Source of the DNA: Actinomycetes bacterium
GTDB lineage: Bacteria > Actinomycetota > Acidimicrobiia > IMCC26256 > PALSA-610
Length of the DNA stretch: 64,000 bases
Direction of reading: 5' to 3'
Assembly (NCBI GenBank): GCA_025360585.1
Contig: JANYBW010000017.1
Location: 53,922 to 117,921, forward strand
Below, piece after piece: positions 26,123 through 35,009 of this stretch (its first letter is position 1; every line of letters starts with the position of its first letter). A model generated the notes under the pieces. It saw only the letters and a program-made list of their open reading frames with translations. It had not been told where the DNA came from and did no database searches. The position numbers were made by a program, and so were the translations under genes.

Positions 26123-27496
26123 TCATCGACCGACTAGGCCGGTTCTGTTAACCAATGTGTCGAGCATTTGGTCGATCGTGGTCATAAAACGCGCGGAAGC
26201 TTCGTACGCGTGTTGGTATTGCACCATCGAGACCATTTCTTCATCAGTGTTCACGCCCGAAACCGACTCGCGCGCGTTGTCGATTTGATCGGCGGCCTTG
26301 GATTGAATGTCCAGACGCCGTTGCGAGCTCTGCGACTCCACGCCCAAACTCACGACCATCTGGTGGTAGAGCGCTTGCGCACCATTCGATGCCGTAGCGA
26401 GATCGCCGATCTTCAATGCGATGGAGCCATCAAGCACACCGGCGCCCGAAGCGGCAGCGGCAATGTTGTTGATATTGGTTCCGATATTCGCGGACACCGC
26501 AAAATCAGTCGCGCTCGTCGCATCAAAGAACTTGCGGCCGCTCACACCATCGAGACCACTACCCGTGACGTGCAGCGCATTGACGTCATCGCGCAATTTG
26601 AGCGCGACTGCATCGAGCGACGCGGAGAAGGTGGGGATCGTCGCATTCACGATACCGAGCAAGCCGCCGATTTCACCACCAGTCACCGTGGCCACGTGAT
26701 TACTTCCCACCCAGGCAATCGATGGGTTCGGGCCAGTCGTGTCGACCTTGAGCGCCAACGAGGAGTCGCCGTTGACCAAAGACGTACCACCCAACAAAAC
26801 ATTCACTTGGCCGTCGGCGCCGGGCCGAACCGTCACACCAATCTTGTCCGCGAGTTGCGTGACCAATGCATCGCGCTGATCGAGAAGATCATTTGGGCTC
26901 AACCCAGCAGTCGTGGCGCTGCGAATCGCGCCGTTCAGCTTCGCAATGTTGGCCGCCATGGTATTGACCTCGGAAGTCAACGAATCGAGTTCACCAATGG
27001 AATCAGTACGCATTTGCGCAAGGCCATTCGCCGCAGTGTTGATTGTTTTCGCAAGCGTCGTTGCGCGTTCCAACAATTGTTGGCGCGCCGCAGGATCTCC
27101 GGGGTGGTTGGCAACATCATCCCACCCACTCATAAAGTCCGACATCGACTTCGCGATCGACAGGTCACTCGGTTCATTGAACAGCGATTCGATTTGCGCC
27201 AACGACGTGTTCGCACGCGACAAGTTGCCCGAATCACCGTGCTCCAGCGCGGCGCGAATCTCAAGAAACGAATCTCTAAATCGTGTAATACCCGTAACGT
27301 TTACTCCGCCACCGGCATCAAGGCCGCCAGACCAAAACGTTCCGGTCGTCGGCCCACCAACACTTTGCATGTCGACGCGTTGGCGAGAGTAGCCCTGGGT
27401 GTTTACATTGGAAATGTTGTTGCCCGTCACCTCAAGGCCGCGTCGTTGCGCGTATAAGCCGCTCAATGCGACATTGAGGCTCGAAAAATCGCTCAT
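26123..27496 (-). CDS. flgK: Flagellar hook-associated protein 1
   Basis: A 457-residue hook-associated protein. It begins LNVALSGLYAQRRGLEVTGNNISNVNTQGYSRQRVDM, the classical FlgK/rod-hook start, and ends EEMVSMVQYQHAYEASARFMTTIDQMLDTLVNRTG. The middle contains the D2-type beta region (residues 200-330). It caps the hook and forms the junction with the filament. It sits between flgN and flgL. Confidence 0.94.
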   Translation of the reverse strand: MSDFSSLNVALSGLYAQRRGLEVTGNNISNVNTQGYSRQRVDMQSVGGPTTGTFWSGGLDAGGGVNVTGITRFRDSFLEIRAALEHGDSGNLSRANTSLAQIESLFNEPSDLSIAKSMSDFMSGWDDVANHPGDPAARQQLLERATTLAKTINTAANGLAQMRTDSIGELDSLTSEVNTMAANIAKLNGAIRSATTAGLSPNDLLDQRDALVTQLADKIGVTVRPGADGQVNVLLGGTSLVNGDSSLALKVDTTGPNPSIAWVGSNHVATVTGGEIGGLLGIVNATIPTFSASLDAVALKLRDDVNALHVTGSGLDGVSGRKFFDATSATDFAVSANIGTNINNIAAAASGAGVLDGSIALKIGDLATASNGAQALYHQMVVSLGVESQSSQRRLDIQSKAADQIDNARESVSGVNTDEEMVSMVQYQHAYEASARFMTTIDQMLDTLVNRTGLVGR

Positions 27497-27508
27497 CGGT
27501 TCCGGTGC

Positions 27509-28000
27509 CTACATCGCACTGTCGAAGAGGCGATTGCCGAGGCCGCGTTCGGTGCTCTGACCCGTTGGCGAGTAGGCCGCTGGCTCTTGTTCGCCAAGTG
27601 CAGCAAGCGCATCACGCGTCGCGGCTTGACCGCGATTGAGCATGTCGCGGTTCGATTTCGCGACGCTGTCGATTTCGAGAGTGAGTTCCATCAAGGCGTT
27701 GCGGTGTTCGCTAAAGATCAGATCCCATGGCGCCGGAGCATGCTCAGACAACTCACGCAACGTCGCGCTTTCGGTACTGCCCATCACGCGCGCAAGTGCA
27801 TCGACGTGTACGGCACGATCGAGCTCCATGCGCTTGATCTCGCCTAACACCGCCTCAACTTCGCGGGTGGCGTGTTGCAACCAGCGAGTACGGCCCGAAG
27901 CCAACACCAGTTGTTCTTCTTCGAGCTTGAACATCAAGAGTTCAAGCAACTGGCGTTCTCGCCACAAAATATTCGACACTTCGCCGAGCTCTGCTTGCAT
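27509..28000 (-). CDS. flgN: Flagellar export chaperone FlgN-like
   Basis: A 163-residue, largely helical protein. It begins LGEVSNILWRERQLLELLMFKLEEEQLVLASGRTRWLQHATREVEAVLGEI, the FlgN pattern, and ends GLGNRLFDSAM. FlgN keeps FlgK and FlgL unfolded for export, and it directly precedes those two genes. ATG 28000 has AAAGAG upstream and a candidate sigma-28/WhiG-type promoter about 20-50 bases upstream. Confidence 0.88.
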   Translation of the reverse strand: MQAELGEVSNILWRERQLLELLMFKLEEEQLVLASGRTRWLQHATREVEAVLGEIKRMELDRAVHVDALARVMGSTESATLRELSEHAPAPWDLIFSEHRNALMELTLEIDSVAKSNRDMLNRGQAATRDALAALGEQEPAAYSPTGQSTERGLGNRLFDSAM

Positions 28001-28021
28001 GGCCGCTCTTTCGAAAATTGG

Positions 28022-28049
28022 CTATCGCCATCTCATCGACAGAAACTGA
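28022..28049 (-). promoter_or_regulatory. Candidate WhiG/FliA-type promoter for flgN-flgK-flgL-fliW-csrA
   Basis: On the minus strand TCAG (28049-28046) is followed after 16 bases by GGCGATAG (28029-28022). This resembles the flagellar sigma consensus TAAA-N15/16-GCCGATAA. A start about seven bases later would leave a short leader before the flgN ATG at 28000. The position and spacing agree with two other candidate sites, in front of fliC and the pilin. Confidence 0.45.
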
Positions 28050-28064
28050 CCAACTCCGAGAAGT

Positions 28065-28718
28065 TCAGGCGACGAGGCCTAACGCCACCGCCGCGCCCAG
28101 CGCCTCACTGCGGCTATTCACGCCGAGCTTCGCGTAAAGCCGAATCAAATGGGATTTCACCGTAGCAACCGAAAGGCAAAGCGACTCCGCGATTTCTCGA
28201 TTCGTGCAGCCCTGCGTCAAAAACAGGAGCATTTCGCGCTCTCGCGCGGAAAGTGACGAAGCCGCGCCCGTGCCTTCTCGCACATCAATCACCGCAACAA
28301 CAGTTCCCGCAAGCTCACGAGTCAGCGTGGGAGCAATAAAACGCTCGCCTTGCAAAACCGCCGATATTGCGTGCTGCAATTCCACGACGGACGCTGAGCG
28401 GCGCAAGACCCCATCCGCGCCAGCAGCAAGTAGACCCGCAATATCGTGGCGTTCGGCCAAAGGCGCAAGCACAAGGACCAGCGGGGCCGGCATTGGGGCT
28501 TTCAGTAACGCAACCGTCATCGCCAGATCGGCATCGAGCAGCGATCCGACGATCACCAACTTCGGTTCGAGATACAGGCAATCAATCGCCTCGCGGCTCG
28601 TTTGGACTTCGGCACAACAAACAAGTTCCAGCGCCTCGAGCTGCGCCGCGATACCTGACCGAAACAACGCCAACTGATCGGCGATCACAACGGATCGGAC
28701 AGGCGACGTTTGGTTCAC
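28065..28718 (-). CDS. LuxR-family regulator with degenerate receiver domain
   Basis: A 217-residue NarL/LuxR-type protein. The C-terminal HTH is intact (LSAREREMLLFLTQGCTNREIAESLCLSVATVKSHLIRLYAKLGVNSRSEAL). The N-terminal receiver-like domain lacks its key residues. The first acidic pair is ADQ rather than DD. The phosphoacceptor position in KLVIVGSL is Gly. The Thr/Ser position reads LAP. The conserved Lys in GADGVLRRS is Arg. It should therefore not respond to phosphorylation. It lies between flgN and the flagellar sigma gene (divergent), suggesting a role in flagellar control. Confidence 0.87.
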   Translation of the reverse strand: MNQTSPVRSVVIADQLALFRSGIAAQLEALELVCCAEVQTSREAIDCLYLEPKLVIVGSLLDADLAMTVALLKAPMPAPLVLVLAPLAERHDIAGLLAAGADGVLRRSASVVELQHAISAVLQGERFIAPTLTRELAGTVVAVIDVREGTGAASSLSAREREMLLFLTQGCTNREIAESLCLSVATVKSHLIRLYAKLGVNSRSEALGAAVALGLVA

Positions 28719-28881
28719 GCAGTGAGGTTAACGACTCCGACCACCACCGTACGCGTCAATTCATCGCAAATACCGCAACATTCAATCACCGACAGTGATT
28801 CAACCCAGTGGTCATATCAAGACCGGACGGCAAATTCGCCGAAGCATTTTTTACCAACGACCATAGGGGGTCTCGAAAGCA

Positions 28882-29772
28882 ATGAAGACACAAACCATCG
28901 ACGCCAATCGTCTCCAGTTTGAAGAAAAACTGGTTCGCGAAAATCTGCCGCTCGTCGGCTACGTAGTGACCGAAGTCGCGCACCGTGTGCCCGGCCACGT
29001 AGCTCGCAACGATTTGGTATCCGCCGGAATGCTTGGCCTTGCCCAAGCTGCCCGCAGCTTCGATCCAGAACGCGGCATCGCATTCGACCGATTCGCATCA
29101 ACCCGCATCCGCGGCGCCTTACTCGATGAACTCCGAGGCCGCGACTGGGCAAGCCGTTCGGTGCGCGCAAAGGCCCGCACGATGCAACACGCAACCGAAG
29201 AACTCACCGCCAAACTCGGTCGCACACCAACGAACAACGAAGTCGCCGAAGTACTCAACATCGACCCAGAGATCGTGCACAAACTCGTCGATGATGTGCA
29301 CCGCGCGACCGTACTCAACTACGAATCGCTCGCAGTCGACGGTGACGCAGAATCGTTCATCGCCATGGCATCCATGGACAGCCCAGAAGACGCCATCGTT
29401 GACCGCGAACGCAAAGCATTTCTCACCGACGCCGTTGCCGCGCTCCCGGAACGCCTTCGCCTCGTAGTGATTGGCTACTTCTTCGAAGAACGCTCAATGC
29501 AAGACCTCGCCGACGAACTCGGCGTCTCTGAAAGCCGCGTCTCACAACTGCGCGCCGAAGCACTCATCTTGTTAAAAGACGGAATGAACAGCCAGCTCGC
29601 ACCCGACCAGATCGAAGATGAAGCTCGCCCGAACGGCCGCGTCGCCCGCCGCAAAGCCGCGTACTATGCGCAAATCGCGACATCATCGACCTACGCGGCA
29701 CGCCTCGACAGCGACCCCGAACGAGTCCAAGACAAAGCCGCCCGCCTCGACAGCATCAGACTCGCGGGCTGA
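28882..29772 (+). CDS. fliA: Flagellar/sporulation-type sigma factor (WhiG/FliA, sigma-28 family)
   Basis: A 296-residue sigma-70 group 3 factor. Region 2 is ENLPLVGYVVTEVAHRVPGHVARNDLVSAGMLGLAQAARSFDPERGIAFDRFASTRIRGALLDELR. Region 3 is KARTMQHATEELTAKLGRTPTNNEVAEVL. Region 4 is LPERLRLVVIGYFFEERSMQDLADELGVSESRVSQLRAEAL. A Streptomyces-like C-terminal extension follows (residues 245-296). WhiG in non-motile Streptomyces and FliA in motile bacteria are orthologous; here it sits among flagellar genes. Its activity is probably held by the RsiG homologue at 7600-8100. Confidence 0.92.
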   Translation: MKTQTIDANRLQFEEKLVRENLPLVGYVVTEVAHRVPGHVARNDLVSAGMLGLAQAARSFDPERGIAFDRFASTRIRGALLDELRGRDWASRSVRAKARTMQHATEELTAKLGRTPTNNEVAEVLNIDPEIVHKLVDDVHRATVLNYESLAVDGDAESFIAMASMDSPEDAIVDRERKAFLTDAVAALPERLRLVVIGYFFEERSMQDLADELGVSESRVSQLRAEALILLKDGMNSQLAPDQIEDEARPNGRVARRKAAYYAQIATSSTYAARLDSDPERVQDKAARLDSIRLAG

Positions 29773-29778
29773 ATTTGC

Positions 29779-29902
29779 TGGTTGGATTGGTCGCTCGACT
29801 CAGCTTGCTCCGCTGCGCCGCCCTTCGGGACGCTCACTCCTGTTTGGATTGGTCGCTCGACTCAGCTTGCTCCGCTGCGCCGCCCTTCGGGACGCTCACT
29901 CC
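29779..29902. repeat. Tandem pair of the 62-bp intergenic repeat, copies B and C
   Basis: Two near-identical 62-bp units (29779-29840, 29841-29902) follow the sigma factor stop by six bases. Each contains TTGGATTGGTCGCTCGACTC, then a GCTCCGCTGCGCC stretch and CCCTTCGGGACGCTCACTCC. They match copies A and D. The units are not open reading frames in any consistent way, and lie between two convergent genes. Confidence 0.85.
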
Positions 29903-29912
29903 TGGTTCGGTA

Positions 29913-32186
29913 TCAACCGTTTGTGAATTGGGTGTAGGTGCGGCAGGGTTGACCGCGCAGGCCTGGGCAGGGCGGCAACGCTGACGGCGCAAGTTTGCCG
30001 ACGCCCGGGATCACCGGGAGCACAATGTTTGCGGCTGTAATCCCACCGAGACCGACACTCACATCAACAGGGTGGCTGTACTGCAAGACATCGAACTTCC
30101 ACGCGGGGCGCGTCCCGCCGGGGACGTTGATGATGATCCGCACCCGCGACCCAGCATGGAAGATATGCGCAAACGGCATGAGTTCAACTGACAATGGTGT
30201 CAGCGAACCATCGGCCGGCAGCATTTGTGCATCAACCTCACGGTGCGTCGGGACTGCTCGAAACGCGTTCGATTGCGTGAGATCAAGTTTGCGATGAGAC
30301 GCCCTCAACCAACCGGTTTGCACATAATACTCAGAACCATCCGAACGAACTTCCGACAACGTGACCTGAAGATCAACATCTGGAACTGCCGCGCCGATGG
30401 AAAGATCCAAACGACCGGTTCCAGCCATCACCGTCGTTTCCTTCAGTGGCGGACTTACGTAACTCACCGCATCATTGTTCGCGGGTGCTGGCCAATTCAG
30501 CTGCGGAAGCCCAACCCACAACTGGCTCGTGCTGCCACCGAACGTCGTGGCTTGGCCGTCGCCGCTGTAGTTGTAATGGTCGACGGTTTGCGCACCTTGC
30601 GGTGCCGAAGTCAACGCACCGCCGGATGACAAATACCATTTGGCTGCGCGTGTGTTCTTCGGCGGCCACGAGCTAAACGAAGTTTCGAAGGTCGGGCAGG
30701 GCGCGCCGATCGCAACTTGCGGGCAACCAGCACCGTTTTCGAACAACACGCGAACTTGCGGCTCGGCTTCATATTGGGCGAGCACTTGCGAATAGCTCTG
30801 CGTCGCAGGATCAAAACGATCCGCGGGGAACTGCTGCACCGGGCCAAAAACGCTGGTGAAAAATGACGGACCAGCCGCACGGAACCCTGCGGGGAGCTGC
30901 GGCACGCGCCGAGCTACATAGAGCTCAATGAATTCATACCAGCGTACCAATACCTCGGCGCTCAACGATTCGGTGTGATTGCCGTTGATGAGCGTGAATT
31001 TCGCGTGCGGGGACTTTGAGAATCGATTGAGCATGTTCGCGAAATGCGGGCCAGTCTGTTCGTCGTCCCAGGCGCCCGCGAGAAATACCGGAACGTTGAT
31101 GCGATTCACAAACGAGGCCGGGGCCAACGCATCCATGTTCTTCAACGCCTGCCAGTTGTTGCTCACTACTTGCTGCGCGGGTTCGTACCACTTCGCTTGC
31201 TGCGTCGCGAGTTGCAAGACATCAGGCATTTGCGAACGCAACGCCTGATTGGCCAAACATGTCGTGTCGCCGTTGTTAATACGGGTACCGGCCCAGCCTT
31301 GGCCACTAGCCGGTGCCGCCTGACCATCGTGTTGGCGATCCGCAGCCCAACTCGTGGCGAAACCGCTATTCAAAATGCCGCCGGGATACAACGTTCCGCG
31401 GTACGTATCGTCGATCACCGAAAGTGGAGCAATCGCAGCGAGATGCGGCGGCGCAGTTTGGCCAACGAACAACTGCGAAATTCCCGGATACGAAATTCCG
31501 ACCATGCCCACTTTGTTGTGCAGCACCCAGGGTTGCGAGCCAACGGTTTCGATAACGTCGTAGCCGTCTTGGCTCTGTAAGTTCTCAAAGAATTGAAACG
31601 CGCCGCCGCTGCAACCAGTGCCACGGATGTTCACGCCTACCGTCGCGTACCCAAGCGTGGACGACAACAGTGTCGCGGGCTGGGGGCTATTGGGATCCGC
31701 GGGGCTGTAGCCCGAATATTCAACAACTGTCGGGTAGGGGCCCTTATCAATGGGGCCAGGGAGCCGGACCATGATTGAGAGCTGCGTGCCGTCGCGAGTC
31801 GTGAGGTACTGGTATCCATCAACAAGCGTTTGCGATGTATACAACGACGTCGGTGGACGTTCGTCGTCGCGCAGCACGTGTACCGCTGAGGATCGCACCG
31901 CATTCGCGCCCGAGCCAACTTCGACGACGTAACCATCACCCGGAGCCACGTTGCGAAAAATGAGCGAGCCCTGGGCATCAGTAGTCGAGTTTGCGACCAC
32001 TGCATTGTTGCGCAGGAGTTGCGCGGCCGTCGTGGGTGATGCACCGGTGAACCACACTTGGCGCGCACTGCCGTGCGCAATCAAGCCGCTTGCCTGACTT
32101 CCTGAACCCACCGTCGGCAAAGCACTGCACGCGCTCGTGATGACTGCAAGCGCAGTCAGAGCTCGCAAAGAAACGCGAAATCGCAT
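29913..32186 (-). CDS. Secreted CocE/NonD-type hydrolase (peptidase S15 family)
   Basis: A 757-residue exported alpha/beta hydrolase. The signal peptide ends in a lipobox-like ITSAC, so it may be a lipoprotein. The catalytic domain has the nucleophile Ser in GISYPG, Asp in GAWDDEQTG and His in NGNHTES, as in Xaa-Pro dipeptidyl-peptidase/cocaine esterase proteins. A jelly-roll C-terminal domain follows (about residues 520-740). ATG 32186 has GGAG upstream; the extension to 32222 is not needed. It is likely a secreted peptidase or esterase and is divergent from fliC. Confidence 0.85.
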   Translation of the reverse strand: MRFRVSLRALTALAVITSACSALPTVGSGSQASGLIAHGSARQVWFTGASPTTAAQLLRNNAVVANSTTDAQGSLIFRNVAPGDGYVVEVGSGANAVRSSAVHVLRDDERPPTSLYTSQTLVDGYQYLTTRDGTQLSIMVRLPGPIDKGPYPTVVEYSGYSPADPNSPQPATLLSSTLGYATVGVNIRGTGCSGGAFQFFENLQSQDGYDVIETVGSQPWVLHNKVGMVGISYPGISQLFVGQTAPPHLAAIAPLSVIDDTYRGTLYPGGILNSGFATSWAADRQHDGQAAPASGQGWAGTRINNGDTTCLANQALRSQMPDVLQLATQQAKWYEPAQQVVSNNWQALKNMDALAPASFVNRINVPVFLAGAWDDEQTGPHFANMLNRFSKSPHAKFTLINGNHTESLSAEVLVRWYEFIELYVARRVPQLPAGFRAAGPSFFTSVFGPVQQFPADRFDPATQSYSQVLAQYEAEPQVRVLFENGAGCPQVAIGAPCPTFETSFSSWPPKNTRAAKWYLSSGGALTSAPQGAQTVDHYNYSGDGQATTFGGSTSQLWVGLPQLNWPAPANNDAVSYVSPPLKETTVMAGTGRLDLSIGAAVPDVDLQVTLSEVRSDGSEYYVQTGWLRASHRKLDLTQSNAFRAVPTHREVDAQMLPADGSLTPLSVELMPFAHIFHAGSRVRIIINVPGGTRPAWKFDVLQYSHPVDVSVGLGGITAANIVLPVIPGVGKLAPSALPPCPGLRGQPCRTYTQFTNG

Positions 32187-32270
32187 GATCGGAGTGCTCC
32201 CATACCTGGATGAATCGGACAAGTCATCCTAATACATGCGGGTTCCACTTGTCATCTTTGTGAATTGTTC

Positions 32271-32297
32271 TCAACTCGCTTGACTCTGGTCCGAATG
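32271..32297 (+). promoter_or_regulatory. Candidate WhiG/FliA-type promoter for flagellin
   Basis: TCAA (32271-32274) and TCCGAATG (32290-32297) are separated by 15 bases and loosely match TAAA-N15-GCCGATAA. A start near 32304 would give a leader of about 88 bases for fliC. That leader has a CCCCA/TGGGG hairpin (32344-32359) followed by GGAGGAG, where CsrA could bind. The match is weaker than at the pilin promoter. Confidence 0.4.
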
Positions 32298-32391
32298 AGA
32301 CAACGTTCGAAGCCGCATTTGGTGAGGACGGGAAAACAGCGCACCCCAAAACCGTGGGGCGTCGCGCAGATCATGGAGGAGACGCGCAGCT

Positions 32392-33207
32392 ATGCGTATT
32401 AACCAGAACATTGCGGCGTTTAACGCCTACCGCAACCTGAGCATGACGAACGCAGGACTCAGCAAGAGCCTTGAGAAGTTGTCGTCGGGTTACCGGATCA
32501 ACCGTGCCGCCGATGACGCGTCCGGCTTGGTCATTAGCCAAAGCTTGCGTGCGCAGGTGAGTGGTTTGAAAGTCGCGACTCGTAACGCCCAAGACGGTGT
32601 GAGTGTCGTGCAAACCGCTGAAGGTGCGCTCAACGAAGTGCACTCAATGCTGAACCGCATGCGTGACCTTTCAGTCCAGGCCGCGAACACCGGCTCAACT
32701 GACGCGACCGCAGCTGGTGCCGCCCAATCCGAAATCGATGCGTTGGCTTCGGAAATCACCCGGGTCTCACAACAGACCAAGTTTGGTAGCAACACGTTGC
32801 TCGATGGTGCCTTCACCAAAGAGTTCCAGATCGGTGCAAACGCCGGCGAGAAACTCACGGTCAGCCTGGGTACGTCGTTGAACGCTTCTGCGCTCGGCGT
32901 TTCCGGCCTCGGCCTGGCTTCGGGCGCTTCGGCCTCTGCTGCGATCACCGCGATCGATACTGCGATCCAGACCGTCTCCACGACCCGTGCATCGCTCGGT
33001 GCGTTCCAGAACCGGTTCGAATCAGTCATCAACAACTTGCAGGTCGCTACGGAAAACCTTTCCGCTTCGGAAAGCCGTATCCGCGACACGGATATGGCAT
33101 CAGAAATGGTGAACTTCACCAAACACCAAATCCTGCTGCAAGCCGGTACCTCGATGCTCGCCCAAGCAAACCAGATTCCCCAGAGCGTCCTGCGCCTCAT
33201 CCAATAG
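32392..33207 (+). CDS. fliC: Flagellin
   Basis: A 271-residue flagellin with only the conserved D0/D1 parts and a very short central domain. The N-terminus is MRINQNIAAFNAYRNLSMTN, then a LSSGYRINRAADDASGL motif and an LNRMRDLSVQAANT helix. The C-terminus is ESRIRDTDMASEMVNFTKHQILLQAGTSMLAQANQIPQSVLRLIQ. ATG 32392 has a strong GGAGGAG site. The subunit forms the filament; it is exported by the flagellar type III system, whose structural genes are elsewhere. A hairpin terminator follows. Confidence 0.96.
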   Translation: MRINQNIAAFNAYRNLSMTNAGLSKSLEKLSSGYRINRAADDASGLVISQSLRAQVSGLKVATRNAQDGVSVVQTAEGALNEVHSMLNRMRDLSVQAANTGSTDATAAGAAQSEIDALASEITRVSQQTKFGSNTLLDGAFTKEFQIGANAGEKLTVSLGTSLNASALGVSGLGLASGASASAAITAIDTAIQTVSTTRASLGAFQNRFESVINNLQVATENLSASESRIRDTDMASEMVNFTKHQILLQAGTSMLAQANQIPQSVLRLIQ

Positions 33208-33267
33208 GGAGTAGTCGCTCCTGAAGCAGCCGCAAAAGGGCCGCAAAAGACAAGCACGTTTTCCCGT

Positions 33268-33303
33268 CGAGTTACGGCGTCCCTTTCGGGGCGCCGTAAC
33301 TCG
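33268..33303 (+). terminator. Hairpin after fliC
   Basis: CGAGTTACGGCG (33268-33279) pairs with CGCCGTAACTCG (33292-33303), and an inner CCC-TTTC-GGG closes the loop. It lies 60 bases after the flagellin stop and before the next gene. There is no long T-tract, so it may be a hairpin-only terminator or mRNA 3' end. Confidence 0.65.
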
Positions 33304-33366
33304 TTGTGAGGTAGTTTTGCCGCAACGATTCACCGAGGCAACGGCCTCCGGACAAAGGAATGCGGC

Positions 33367-34797
33367 ATGGACACTCGCGACAAGCTCTACATCGATGGCA
33401 GCTGGATTGCATCGACCGGTACTGGGTCAATTGATGTGATTGGTGCGGCGACCGAGACGGTGATCGGAACGATCCCTGCGGGAACCGCGGCCGATGTGGA
33501 CAAGGCCGTCGCGGCGGCCGAAGCCGCCCTGGTTGAGTGGAGTGCAAAACCAGTTGAGGAGCGGGCAAAGTTTGTGCAGCTGCTTGCCGAAGGTCTCGCT
33601 GCTCGTTCGGCGGAAATTGCCTCGACGATTTCGGCCGAAGTTGGTATGCCAGTGTTTTGGTCCGGGATGATCCAAGCAGGATTGCCCCAGGCCGTGATGG
33701 GCAGTTACGTCGAGATTGCCAAGACCTACAAGTTCGAAGAAGAACTCGGCTCGACCCTCGTGGTGAAGGAACCAATTGGTGTGGTCGGTTGCATCACGCC
33801 TTGGAACTACCCATTGCACCAGACGGTCGCGAAGGTCGCACCGGCATTGGTCGCGGGTTGCACGATCGTGCTGAAGCCGAGTGAGGTCGCGCCACTGAAC
33901 GCCTTCATCCTCGCGGAAATCATGGACGACGCGGGCGTTCCCGCGGGAGTGTTCAACTTGGTGACTGGTGATGGTCCGACGGTTGGTGAAGCGATCGCTT
34001 CGCACCCAGGTGTGAACATGGTTTCGTTCACTGGTTCGACCCGGGCAGGAAAGCGCGTCAGCGAACTCGCCGCCCAAACCGTTAAGCGCGTCGCGCTGGA
34101 GCTTGGTGGCAAGTCGCCGTTTGTCATCCTTCCGGGCCTCACCGACGAACAGCTCGATACCGCGGTTGGTGCCGGTTTGGGCTCGTGCTACATGAACGCG
34201 GGCCAAACGTGCATCGCGTGGACGCGCATGCTTGTGCCTCGCGACCAACACGACACGATTGTTGCCAAAGTCAAAGCCGCAGCCGAAACGTTCGCGTTGG
34301 GCGACCCCGCAGACCCAGGTCACATGGGCCTTGGGCCATTGATTTCAGAACTTCAACGTGATCGCGTTCGGGCCTACATCAACAAAGGTATCGAAGAAGG
34401 CGCGACGTTGGTCACCGGTGGGCCAGAAGCTCCCGACGAATTCCCGACCGGCTATTACGTAAAACCAACCGTATTTGCGAACGTTTCGAACACGATGACG
34501 ATCGCCCGCGAAGAAATCTTCGGGCCGGTCTTATCGATCATTCCGTATGACGGAGTTGAAGATGCGATTGCGATCGCGAACGACACGGTCTACGGGCTAC
34601 ATGCAGGCGTGTTCGGCCCAGACAACGAATCCGCGACCAAAGTCGCGCGTCGTTTGCAAGCCGGCCAGGTCGATATCAACGGCCAGAAATTCAATCCGGT
34701 TGCGCCGTTCGGTGGTTACAAGCAATCGGGGAACTCCCGCGAGCTCGGCGAATACGGTCTCGACGAATTCCTCGAAATCAAAGCACTGAACTGTTGA
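33367..34797 (+). CDS. Aldehyde dehydrogenase family protein
   Basis: A 476-residue NAD(P)-dependent aldehyde dehydrogenase with [42 protein letters not shown] (general base Glu), [11 protein letters not shown] (nucleophile Cys) and [10 protein letters not shown]. It shows no strong link to the flanking flagellin and pilin genes; the strand and a terminator on either side suggest a separate unit. ATG 33367 follows AAAGGA. The substrate is unknown. Confidence 0.88.
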   Translation: MDTRDKLYIDGSWIASTGTGSIDVIGAATETVIGTIPAGTAADVDKAVAAAEAALVEWSAKPVEERAKFVQLLAEGLAARSAEIASTISAEVGMPVFWSGMIQAGLPQAVMGSYVEIAKTYKFEEELGSTLVVKEPIGVVGCITPWNYPLHQTVAKVAPALVAGCTIVLKPSEVAPLNAFILAEIMDDAGVPAGVFNLVTGDGPTVGEAIASHPGVNMVSFTGSTRAGKRVSELAAQTVKRVALELGGKSPFVILPGLTDEQLDTAVGAGLGSCYMNAGQTCIAWTRMLVPRDQHDTIVAKVKAAAETFALGDPADPGHMGLGPLISELQRDRVRAYINKGIEEGATLVTGGPEAPDEFPTGYYVKPTVFANVSNTMTIAREEIFGPVLSIIPYDGVEDAIAIANDTVYGLHAGVFGPDNESATKVARRLQAGQVDINGQKFNPVAPFGGYKQSGNSRELGEYGLDEFLEIKALNC

Positions 34798-34852
34798 ATT
34801 GGTCGGTCGACTCGGCATGCTCGGCTGCGCCGCACTTCGGGATGCTCCCTTC
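34791..34852. repeat. Intergenic 62-bp repeat, copy D
   Basis: This copy overlaps the last codons of the aldehyde dehydrogenase, so the TGA stop lies inside the TTGAATTGG start of the unit. It continues with GGTCGGTCGACTC and CTTCGGGATGCTC. Immediately after it, at 34853-34868, TTGTTGAATTAGCTCG looks like the truncated start of a further copy. Confidence 0.8.
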
Positions 34853-34879
34853 TTGTTGAATTAGCTCGCCCCAAACTTT

Positions 34880-34915
34880 GGCCCGCCCGTCGTCACAGAC
34901 ACGGGCGGGCCTTTT
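34880..34915 (+). terminator. Intrinsic terminator after aldehyde dehydrogenase
   Basis: An 11-bp perfect stem, GGCCCGCCCGT (34880-34890) with ACGGGCGGGCC (34901-34911), and a loop of ten bases, is followed by TTTT. This is a convincing Rho-independent terminator that separates the dehydrogenase from the pilin unit. Confidence 0.9.
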
Positions 34916-34973
34916 GCAACGAGTCAACAAGCTTGTTCTTGTCACAATGCACATCGTGTCTTTACCAAATATT

Positions 34974-35001
34974 TAAGTTCACGGAACGTGATTTCCGATA
35001 C
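34974..35001 (+). promoter_or_regulatory. Candidate WhiG/FliA-type promoter of the pilin transcript
   Basis: TAAG (34974-34977) and TCCGATAC (34994-35001) are spaced by 16 bases and closely match the WhiG consensus TAAA-N15/16-GCCGATAA. Transcription would begin about 35008, exactly where the c-di-GMP riboswitch starts. This geometry supports the call, though no experiment is available. Confidence 0.55.
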
Positions 35002-35009
35002 CTCTTTTA

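Noticed and set aside
26168..27457. Long open frame antisense to flgK
   Set aside because: Shadow of the flgK codon pattern; the composition is atypical and no domain is visible.
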